From: Micropterix aruncella
Taxonomy: Eukaryota > Arthropoda > Insecta > Lepidoptera > Micropterigidae
Assembly: GCA_944548615.1 (NCBI GenBank)
Contig: OX155973.1
Coordinates: 20,903,728 to 20,967,727 of the forward strand
Direction: 5' to 3'
Length of the DNA stretch: 64,000 nucleotides
In this document: positions 1-9,130 of the stretch, in pieces
Layout: the number at the start of each line of letters is the position of its first letter
Numbering within the stretch: the first letter of the stretch is position 1
Notes under the pieces: generated by a model
What the model was told of the DNA's origin: nothing
What the model saw: the letters and a program-made list of their open reading frames with translations, nothing else
The model's database searches: none
Position numbers and translations under genes: made by a program

Positions 1-2045
1 TTATTTCCTGAGTAGCACTATCTTTCAGTTCACACGCAATCTGCAAAGCAATTTAAAACAAGAAACTCCCCTTCGTGAAAATACAGTGAATTTCCCCCTC
101 CATTAAAAATGTTATTTTGCATAAATATAAAAATAGGCGCGGCTAAATGTCTCCGCTTTTGTGAAACTTATGTAAACCCCCAGATTATTTATTTGAAGCC
201 GACAATTTTAATTAAGGCAGTAATTGGATGGCGAACGACCACTGTAAGGCACACTTCTTTAACCATTTAAGGACTACGCCCGAGTATACTCGGGCGGCCA
301 TTATGTGCGAAAATTCCCACACTCGAGATAACTCAAGCAAGCTTTAACTGCAGAAAAGATCACTCCCGAATGGGTCAGACGAAAATAAATACGATTCATG
401 GTATGTGGAAGCGAAACAAAAGACAGCTACGATGATTCAAACGAGGTACTACTCCCCCACTATCTCCTAATCTATGCAAATCGGGTGATATCACGCGATG
501 TTGGTACTGCCTATGATCAGTGGTACTGCAGAGTGTTTTGAGCATTGAGTTTGTGTGTTTTGAACGCTCGTTTTAGAATTTACCACACCAAAGAGCCATT
601 TTGTTGATGTTTTTTTATATTTTTATTTTTTAATTATTTCTTTGCATAAGGCATAATTAATAATGATAATATATTGAAATGAATATTTTTTTATGAATTT
701 CCTTTTATTTCTAAACCCATACTATGCAACATAATATCAACTTTCAATCCCATTTGGGTCTGAAATGGCTTTTATGAGGGACATTTATGTTCAGCAAAAA
801 AACCATCCATAAAATAACAGTGTTTTTTATTTCCATTTTTTTTAATGATTACTGAAGGGGTTAAACACCCATATTTCGCTTATTTATAAAGGCCGTACAA
901 AAAAAATAACAGATTAGGCATCAGCGTGATGAATAAAGTCGGGTGATATTTAAACATCTTCAATGTAGAAGAGGTACCTAAACTGTTACCAAAATATCTT
1001 GTTACATACCAAAAATATCTGGATACATACCAAAAAGTTAGAAGTCTTGATTAAAACCAATAATACAATAAAATTCTCTATAGTCTGGTAATCCAGCTTA
1101 AATCATAGGAGAAGTTTAGAATGCTATGTCCGTCTTCCATGCCGACGGATATTTATTATTACATAACTATTTGTAAAGTTATGATAACTGACATTTGTAT
1201 TCTTTATTAATTTATTTGTTGGTGACAAAAATACTATAAATAATTCAAAATTAAGCGAAGAATAAAGAAAGTTACCATTTCCACGTTTTTTTTTTTAATA
1301 TTAGGCTTAGAGTTTCATAAATTAGCTCATTCACGGAAAGCAACTTTGCGGGAAATTATTTTCAATATATTTTCAAAATTTTACTACAAATTGTCTCCAA
1401 TATTCCTCCGCAACTACTTTAAGCTATTTTCGTAAATAACAAATTCAATTTACAAAAAAAAAACAATTTATAAAAAAAAAACAAATTATTTTGATAACGT
1501 TTTTTTGCCATCATTTTCTACCTTTTTAGACCCAATTAACTAGCCGATGGTAGTTTTTTTTTGGGAGCTTTCGATTCTGGGGAATTTCTCGGCAAATAAA
1601 ACCGCTCCGCTATTATCTCATAAAAATTATGTAACATTTCGGCGCTAGCTCTTGAAATATTGTTTTATTTTTCTAGGCGTATTTTGTTCGGTGACGATAT
1701 ACCATTAATCATAATCATAATCATAATCATCATTTATTTTTCAAAAAGACTAGATATCTACAACAAAGATACCTAATCTAGTGAAATCGTCAAGAAAAAA
1801 TACATATTAGATAAATTACATATTAGTTAAATATTAAAAAGAAAAACCATAGTAGAAATATTGTCAAATTAATCAAGTGGCAATAGTGTCAAATTAAAAG
1901 ACAACAAAATAAAAAATAAAAAATAATCGCATCAAAAAAATATAATAAAAAAACAAAACAAAAAAATATATATATATAAAAAGAAATGTTAAATGATCCA
2001 CTAATTAACTACAATTAATAATTAGGGATTTCAATATTTTCCCAG
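1..2045. other. Upstream intron sequence of the arrestin gene, no gene recognised
   Basis: AT-rich non-coding DNA before the first recognised exon. A perfect 20-base palindrome, CGCCCGAGTATACTCGGGCG, lies at 277-296 just after a TTTAA; palindromes of this style occur at the ends of some insect piggyBac-type MITEs, but no second end was found. At 1703-1733 a short (TAATCA)n array precedes a T-rich stretch that looks like the 3' tail of a LINE on the minus strand, running to about 1990. The first arrestin exon should encode only a few residues (Met-Val-...-Lys) and should end two bases into a Lys codon; no convincing match was found here, so it probably lies to the left of the window. Confidence 0.5.
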
Positions 2046-2210
2046 GGTATTCAAGAAATGTTCTCCGAACAACAAGCTGACCCTCTATCTAAGCTCCCGC
2101 GACTTGATAGTGGAGAATGGCGTCATCGACAAGCTGCAGGGAGTGCTGCTGGTCGACCAGGAATACCTCGAGGACAAGAAGGTGTTTGGACAGGTCACAC
2201 TGACATTCAG
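2046..2210 (+). CDS. Arrestin exon (N-domain, residues after the first few)
   Basis: Exon of a visual-type (phosrestin-like) arrestin, a cytosolic protein that binds phosphorylated, activated G-protein-coupled receptors such as rhodopsin and ends their signalling. It starts after a good acceptor (ttttcccag, AG at 2044-2045) and ends before a donor (GTAGAG at 2211). The frame is open throughout: the first G completes a Lys codon, then come VFKKCSPNNKLTLYLSSRDL, a segment with the family's DG/QGV-V-(V/L)D pattern (LQGVLLVDQEYL), and VFGQVTLTF, ending with AG, the first two bases of an Arg codon. The match to the start of insect arrestins (KVFKKxSPNxKxTLY) is unmistakable. Which paralogue it is (Arr1-type, Arr2-type or another) cannot be settled from 55 residues. 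The sense strand matches the exon at 56981, and the codon phase fits exactly. Confidence 0.9.
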
Positions 2211-2284
2211 GTAGAGTTATAATTTTATATAAAACTGTATTCCATATCTTACCCGACTTCTTCACAGCTGGCCTAAAATAATAA

Positions 2285-3780
2285 AATTCAATACGATTCA
2301 TTCTACACCAAGAGGTCAAATCGGAAACAAGTAGTACAACTTTGTAACTACGAAGGCGGATTATTAAAGAATGTAATGTCCAATGAGTACGAAGTTAAGT
2401 GCGGAGTTCCACAAGGGAGTATTCTGGGACCAACCCTTTTCCTTTTATATATAAATGACCTCCCAACTGCCTTAACACATTACAAAGTAACATTATTTGC
2501 GGATGACACCAGCATAAAATATGCACATTCTAATATTGACCAAGTTGTTACAACTTTAAATGCTGAATTGGTTTCACTAAATGCATGATTTGAGAGAAAC
2601 AAGTTATCCCTTAACACCTCCAAAACTGTTTCAATGTTTATATCCTCTCAGCACCATAAAATACAATATACTCCACAGATACATATTGGGAAAAACAACA
2701 TAGCCGATGTCAGTTCTCACAAATTTCTTGGTTTAGTTTTAGATAATCACTTGAGATGGAATGCACACGGAGAACAATTAAGAGACAAACTTTCTAGTGC
2801 CTGTTTTCTGCTGCGCCAAATACGAAAACTGATTAATACTAAGGACACGAAAACGATTTATTTCGCTTATTTTGAGTCTTTTCTCCATCGATCGGCAATG
2901 CACCATCGATCATATTTTTTCATTGCAAAAACGGGCCATTCGAATTTTAAGTAATCTGGGTTATGTAGAATCATGCCGTGGTCATTTCAGAAGGCTTAAA
3001 ATCCTCACCCTTACATCTCTATACGTTTTAGATTGCGTTAAATTGATCATAAAAAACCTAGCTCAGCTGCCGATACATTCAGATACCCATAAACACTTTA
3101 CCGGGGGGAGAAATAATCTGATTCTTCCTCGTCCAAATCTAGAACTTTTTTAAAGGGATCCGAACTACGTCGGAATTATATTATGCTACAATAAGCTACC
3201 CTCTAATTTAAAAAAAATATGCCGCGAAGGAAAAACGCTCCAATTTAAAAATAAACTCAAATTATATCTCATTGAAAGAGAATTGTACGACATTAATGAT
3301 CTCTAAAACTGTATGCATCTCGACTATATCTCTTTCTGTAATAGTTTTTAATCGATTTTCAATTTGACTAAAATGTATTGACTATTTCGATTATTAAGTA
3401 GGCACATATTAATTATACCTTGACTATTTTTATTTGCAATATAATCACTAAGATATTTTATTTTATTTTTGACAATCGTCACATTTTTTTTGTTATTTTT
3501 GACATTACATTTATTAATTTTATACTAAAAAAACTTATTTTTATCGGTATTTTAAAGAATTAATTACTCTGTGTTTTTATCTGGTAAACTAAATGGTGAG
3601 ACTTGATTTAATTCTACAATAATACCTTGTACGAGTAACCTTTTACGTTTTGATAACAGAAAAATTTGATCATTAATGAAGAATTCAATCATATCACAGC
3701 CAAATGTAAATGTAATACAACTGTCTATACAACTATGTATTAGTTTTTAGGACAATAAATTATTTGATTTAGATTTTTTG
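2285..3780 (+). pseudogene. Decayed non-LTR retrotransposon (RT domain to 3' end)
   Basis: The reading frame is recognisable from about 2285 (SNRKQVVQL before the RT motif) with CGVPQGSILGP (motif B), LFADDT (motif C, both aspartates kept) and FLGLVLDNHLRW. It carries an in-frame TGA at 2586-2588 where a Trp is expected (NA*FERNKL). It then shifts frame between 2872 and 2952, stops near 3153, and resumes in the other frame down to a natural-looking end FKNKLKLYLIERELYDINDL at 3306. A 3' UTR with AATAAA near 3752 follows. The 5' half (endonuclease and RT motif A) is missing, a usual 5' truncation. Non-functional. Clade not assigned beyond the Jockey/CR1-like APE-type LINEs. Confidence 0.8.
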
Positions 3781-4004
3781 AGGTAGGCATACCTACATTG
3801 TATGCATCATTGCGTCTAATATTCTCAGTAATGTAAATAATTATGGGAAATTAACTATCATGATTGTTGGGACAATATATTTTAATTTAAGTAATTTATA
3901 ATCGGTATGATAATCATATATAATTAGATAAAACAAAATAATAAAAAAATCTGATTAAATAAATAGAATAATGTATAATATAATCATAACTATCTTAGTA
4001 ATAA

Positions 4005-4150
4005 TGTTATAAATAGGATAAAACGAATTTACCGCTTGAAGTTTGTAGCACCCAACGTTTAGGAGACGTTGCAACCGCTGTTGTCTAGGTACTGTCAATC
4101 CCCATCCGTTGTTCTGCGATGGGGCGGCTGAAATAAAAATGGCTAAATTC
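4005..4150 (-). mobile_element. Penelope-like element terminal fragment
   Basis: The block around 4020-4100 (gaatttaccgcttgaag, then cccaacgttt, then gttgcaaccgctgttgtc) matches the terminal block of the PLE at 18649-19940 and of the other copies near 8300, 22610, 29970 and 58130. Read on the minus strand it is the 3' end of the element. No coding sequence remains. Confidence 0.6.
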
Positions 4151-4856
4151 GTTTTTTTTGTACTTTAACGTCTCTGGCGCATTTTTTGTCAAAACCTGTG
4201 CTTTTATTAACTGACATCTATGGAGTCCGCGATAAGATGACGGCCGGCGTCGTTTGCGAAATATCCGGTCTCTGTGCTGGGACGGCGACATCTGTATCGG
4301 CAGCCGCCGCCGCCGCCGTCGCAGCCGCGCTTGATATAGCTGTCAAAAACCGGACAATGCGGATCCAAAATAACAACGACTGATTTCGTACGCGGATATA
4401 GCCGATAGGCTTCCCAACGTTTCAGCAAAGTTACATCTGCGTCTTCGCCGGTACAATAAGAGTCTCACCTCAACTCAATACACCCTAAAATAAGGTTCTC
4501 ATATGAGACCGAAAATAAATCTCTGGTATTTTTAGACATTGAGGTTATGAGGAGAAGCAACGAAACCCTATAACGCACTGTATACAGAAAGCTTACACAC
4601 ACGGATCTATATTTACGTATTTTGCGCATATACTCACGATGCCCTTACCCTTTAAGGACCATTTGACATATTATTATGTGTCCCATAACTTCAAAAATCA
4701 TTTTATAAATTATCGAATAAGATTATTTGATAAATTATATTTTTTCCATATTATTGAAACATGACAACCCTAGCATATAACATGATAATACTAGCATAAA
4801 AAATATTGTTTAATAATATACCGTAATTTGTTTCTGAAAATATCGCAAATGACATC
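4151..4856. other. Non-genic stretch with a GCC-rich island
   Basis: 4230-4390 is locally GC-rich with a (GCC)n run near 4302-4320, which opens short ORFs on both strands (an alanine run on +, glycines on -). Neither shows a domain or homologue I recognise. The rest is AT-rich with no recognisable gene. Confidence 0.4.
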
Positions 4857-5139
4857 GCCAACGCCTTAACCGCAACCATCCACACTTTATAGGAAACAGT
4901 ACTGCTTCCAGACTCCCCCGACTGTTAGTCAGAGTGCACGATCGATTGGCTTACGCCGCACGGTGCGTAGACTATCCAGAAGCGCCAGAAGGTTGATTCC
5001 TAGGGGAAACTAGCCCTAAGGCCAGAGTCCTCCACTTCATTCGTGGAGGCCGCCGGATGGGTGTTGACCCGTGAGTGTGACCAACCCTAAATAGAATGGG
5101 TCTTCGTGGCCAACTCAGCAAGGGCCAATTAGACCGGCA
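4857..5139 (-). mobile_element. Deleted copy of the 680-bp SINE-like family
   Basis: Matches 6198-6877 in two blocks: a short piece with aacgccttaaccgc, then directly the part from the 'ctttataggaaacagtactg' region to the family end (gggccaatta). About 290 bp are missing at a CCGCAACC-like micro-homology, and the far end is absent. It keeps the tRNA-like head, which lies at the right end because the copy is on the minus strand. Flanked on the right by (cagacaga)n. Confidence 0.7.
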
Positions 5140-5671
5140 GACAGACAGACATTACTTTTCATAATATGTAAAGAAAAAATAAAAATAAAAAAAATAAGAA
5201 AAAGTCGTACGTATTTTTTTTTTAAATATAATTGCTCATGGCTCCTCCTGCCAGAGTATCCTCACTCTCCCCTCTATCATGAAATATATGGCGTATTAGA
5301 TTGCTTAATTCTATACTACGATTTATCAGCTAGGAATTTACTATGAAATGCAACGTGTAGATAGCACTCATAGTTCCAAAAAATCGATTAATATTCTTTT
5401 ACGTTCAATATGGCGGTGTTCGTATTATAACAATGTGGCTGCACACTTTACAAGATGGCGCTCTAAACATGCTATACGGTACGGTATTCTACTTCGAAAT
5501 AATATAATAATATAATGAAAAAACGATTTTTTCTATCACCGCTCTTATTATTTAATATTATTTAAATAAACATGCCAATATATTATATGGTACCTACGCT
5601 TATTTTACTCATACTTAATTTACGCACATTAAAGTTCGGATAGGCACATTAATGTTCAGACAGTCACATTA
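5140..5671. other. Non-genic stretch
   Basis: AT-rich, no coding sequence recognised. At 5628-5675 three imperfect copies of a motif close to cacattaatgttcaga are in tandem directly before the tRNA-derived SINE. Confidence 0.4.
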
Positions 5672-5945
5672 ATGTGGCATAGTGTTTAGGTCGCCTCATC
5701 TTGCATCGTAAGGTCCCGGGTTTGATTCCCGGCAGGGTCACCATTTTCCGTTGGGATAAAATTATCGGAATTGCATTTTCAATTCGGTTGATCGAATGCA
5801 ATAACAAAACACACACTTACGCACATGTTACACTCACACATACTTATAAACACGTCATAGTAGGGTTGGTTGTATGAGATTATCGTATGACAATAAACCC
5901 CTCACATTGTGAAATTTCACAATAAAGAGTATAAACAAACAAACA
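5672..5945 (+). mobile_element. tRNA-derived SINE
   Basis: The first ~72 bases are tRNA-like: an A-box-like TGGCATAGTGTTTAGG near 5676 and a B box GGTTTGATTCC at about 5719-5729, followed by GGCAGGGTCACCA. The body runs to a tail of (AAAC)n (aaacaaacaaacag) ending near 5945. This is the layout of a pol III-transcribed SINE. It is not called a tRNA gene because the A-box region is poorly base-paired and an unrelated body and tail follow. Confidence 0.75.
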
Positions 5946-6197
5946 GATAAACTAATAGATGGCATTCTGTATCTTCGTATTATTTCTGTGATGTAATCAG
6001 CAAATATAAAAATGTTATAGAAAGCACTAATGATCGAATGTTATGATTGTTATCATTTACTGAAATATTGTTTTTTTTTATAATTAATCACTCCTATATT
6101 AGAAATGACTGATTAATAATAAAAGCCCAAGGACATTATCCCAAGACATAAAGATATTCATTAAAAATGCCAAATAAATTGCTAATAGTTTCGTCGA

Positions 6198-6877
6198 CAA
6201 CTAGAGTTGTCAACTACAACGGGCGAACCCGTCACCTCAGGAAGTTTTAACGATTAGTCGTTCTATCTCCCTGAATTGAGCGCAGAAGACTTGGACAAAA
6301 CAGTCCACCGTCAAGCTCCGCCACATGCCCGTAATAGGCCAACGCCTTACCCGCGAGATAGCCAGGAGTGTTACCCAGCGGGCTTACACTTACGCTCTTA
6401 TTTTCAATTGCGACCAGATTACTCCAGTCTCTCGATTGATTACGAGTTCGAGGTCGCTTGCGCGGTCCTCTCCCTTAAGAACCGGTGAAACGGTGTATAC
6501 CGAATCTATCGTGGACCACGGCATCCTTTGTCCGGCTGTTCACCCAGGATCGGATAGCCGATGGTCGTTTCAAGAGCAGTCGCCGTAAGGTCCGCAACCA
6601 CCCCCGCTTTATAGGAAACAGTACTGCTTCCAGACTGCCCCGACTGTTAGTCAGAGTGCACGATCGATTGGCTTACGCCGTACGGTGCGCAGACCGTCCA
6701 GAAGCGCCAGAAGGTTGATTCCTAGGGGAAACTAGCCCTAAGGCCAAGTCCTGCCCGGGCTCGCACTTCATGCGTGGAGGGGGGATATGTACCGGATGGG
6801 TGTTGACCCGTGAGTGTGACCAACCCTGAACAGAATGGGTCTTCGTGGCCAACTCAGCAAGGGCCCATTAGCTCCCC
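6198..6877 (-). mobile_element. 680-bp SINE-like element, complete, with 11-bp target duplication
   Basis: Flanked by exact duplicates AGTTTCGTCGA at 6187-6197 and 6878-6888, so the element is 680 bp. Read on the minus strand it begins GGGGAGCTAATGGGCCC and carries an A-box-like TTGCTGAGTTGG and a B-box-like GGGTCAACACC about 50 bases later, the spacing of a pol III promoter. It ends with a small palindrome (CAACTCTAGTTG) and has no poly(A) tail. It is clearly more GC-rich than its surroundings. The short ORFs on it are not treated as genes. Seven copies or fragments occur in this window. I do not recognise the family. Confidence 0.85.
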
Positions 6878-6885
6878 AGTTTCGT

Positions 6886-6985
6886 CGATAATGCTATCAG
6901 CGCCACCTGTAATTCGCCGGCGCAGAAAGGTTGCCGAAATATAATATGGAAATGAGCAATCTAATACTAGATATAACTGATGTTC
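6886..6985 (+). repeat. Terminal-like segment shared with the transposase relic at 39.7 kb
   Basis: About 95 bases (cagcgccacctgtaattc, ccggcgcaga, gttgccgaaatataatatgg, gcaatctaatac) match 39703-39800 and, inverted, 42680-42775. At 39.7 kb the segment sits just upstream of a transposase-like HTH coding fragment, so these are probably ends of one DNA transposon family. Confidence 0.5.
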
Positions 6986-6989
6986 TTCC

Positions 6990-7604
6990 GTCGATTATCC
7001 AATACTTGTTAGACGCGTTAACTTACAGTATATTTCTCCAAGGTTCCGGATAATTCCGTCGTTCGATAAGCCTCGTTATTTTACAACCGTCTCCATGTCG
7101 TCCGTGAATTCGCAAAATGTCCCTCATATTTTAAAGGAATAAGAAATTCCGCCTCACGAACAGGAAGTAATCTGCGCGTGCCATTTTCCCTTACCTTTCG
7201 TCTGGGTAGCCATTTGCAGATTTCGCCCAAAGGCGTATGAATAAGGGTGATTCGAAAAGGCGAACGAAGGCGACTAGGGCTTTGAGATAGCAAGAGGACT
7301 CCTTAAGGAGGCCGGAAGTTGGGTACTTCTTTAAACAAACCGCCAATGCAAATAATCCCGAATAAAAAAAGGTTGTCACATCAATAATTTCCCGCAAGCA
7401 GAGAGCCCTCCCCCCACGCCAAATCCCTCAACCCTTCTTAACTCCACCCCTCCCACCCCCTCCCCACTAGACAGTGATTGTGTCAAGTGACTATGATAGC
7501 AATAGTAATATTTTTTAATATTTTGTAGAATTTTCGTGGTATAAAATGTTTTTTTTTTCAAAAATGATGTCGTATTTTCTTAAATACGGCGATATTTCTT
7601 TTTT
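6990..7604. other. Non-genic stretch
   Basis: No coding sequence recognised. A pyrimidine-rich patch (ccctcccccc, ctcccaccccctcccc) lies at 7400-7470. Confidence 0.4.
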
Positions 7605-8135
7605 TTGCGTCGATTGTATACGAGATATTCCAACCAAAATGTCCAATATTTAATGAATATTACAACGCGATTTCGGCCCAACAAGGAATCTGTGTACCGA
7701 ATTTCATCTGTGTGCAATATTTCGAGACTGTAAGTCCGCCATTTGTGCATAAATTGTCTTTTTCTATAAAAACAAGTGCAATATTCATTAAGTAATGTTT
7801 TTATAGCACAATAAAGTTATTCTATTCTATAAGTACGACTAGCGCGCCCTCTGATGGACCGATTTAAATTAAAATATTGTCAACTCTTGCCATGACCGAA
7901 TGTTGCATGCATGCTAAATTTCGGCTCAATCGGATGAAGCCTTTGGGCACTATCTTCAAGTAAAACACACACACACACACACACACATAAAAACATACAG
8001 ACTTACAGGCTTCAGTCTAGAAATGGTCTTAACCGTCTCGAGAGGGATTAAAATGTATTCCGTCTTAATCTAGAAAATATTTAACACGTTCATAATACTT
8101 TCCCTATACTGGGAGAGTAAAATACAGTGATAGTA
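7605..8135 (+). repeat. Copy of the 'actttcc' interspersed family
   Basis: Contains the family's hallmarks: gcgccctctgatgg, aactcttgccatgacc, gctcaatcggatgaag, an (AC)n stretch, cagtctagaaatggtc, and an end with cataatactttccc and gagagtaaaa. Related copies lie at 20685-20831 (inverted), 22362-22590, 29160-29500, 34590-35120, 36030-36109 plus 37017-37240, and 49310-49560. Family type unknown; no ORF. Confidence 0.6.
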
Positions 8136-9130
8136 GCGTTATATCACAGTATCGTACAGGGTGCTGAGTAGATTCTTTCAAAAAATATTAAATATGATAT
8201 TAAATAAAAATATTAAATATTAAATAATCATGATTTTAAAATTTATAGAAATATTAATCGTTTTATGAAATCTGAGACTATCGCGGTTGTTTGACTTTAT
8301 AGGTGAGGTAAAAACAATATACTAAGTGAAGTTTGTAATACCCGACGTCTAGGGTAGACTAATCTGTTGTTCCGCGGGTCGGCGGCATACCGCTGCCGAG
8401 CAGATCAAGAGTCACTATACGTTACTATACGTCAAGGGGCGTGGCAGATCGAAAAAGTAAGGTGCTAAACAAATTTGATATAAAAGCGATCTTCAAGCCG
8501 ACCCAAAAATTAAATATAGCTTGTTTTTTGAGGCCTGTAAAGGATGCAATATCACTGCGAACCCCAGGTGTGTATTACAAACGAAACGGCCCATAGCCAC
8601 TCGACTGATTGAACATGTGAGGGACCACCCCTCACTAGACTCCAAGTTGTTCGGTGTGAGGTGGTGGTATCAACTTACGAGTTAACTTAAGTTTGATATT
8701 GCCCGTTATAACGCTTCCCGAATAGGTTATGTTGTCGCGAGCGTATTGATGCGCGACTGAAGTTACGAGGGTATATTTTATTTATTTTATTTATTTATTG
8801 GAATTATTAAATTAACCATTTTACAATAAATATAATATTAAAACAAATGGCAAAAACTTTCCTCTTTCATTCACTGGCTAGTGCTGCCCAACTGGGATAT
8901 ACCCGTTCCAGGGCAAGCAATTTGTAATTTTACATTTAAAAACGAGGGTCGTTGGACCAACCAAATACAATAATAATAATAATAATTTTAAAATATATAT
9001 AATAATAATAAATAAATATAATAATAAAATTTACAATATTATATAGGAAATAGAAATACTAAATACATTAGAATACACATATACACACATACATACATAT
9101 ATACACAATATATGTTAAGTCAACTTCAAT

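Noticed and set aside
277..296. piggyBac-type MITE at the left edge
   Set aside because: Only one palindromic end next to TTTAA; no second end or TTAA duplicate could be identified.
1..2045. First arrestin exon
   Set aside because: Looked for a short ATG-GT(N)...AA|GT pattern; the only near candidate (atggcgaacgaccact|gtaagg near 229) has the wrong phase and residues.
4186..4383. Alanine-rich ORF in the GCC island
   Set aside because: Produced by a (GCC)n run; no domain, no splice context.
5672..5743. Functional tRNA gene
   Set aside because: A and B boxes are present but the cloverleaf is poor and a repeat body with (AAAC)n tail follows; it is a SINE head.
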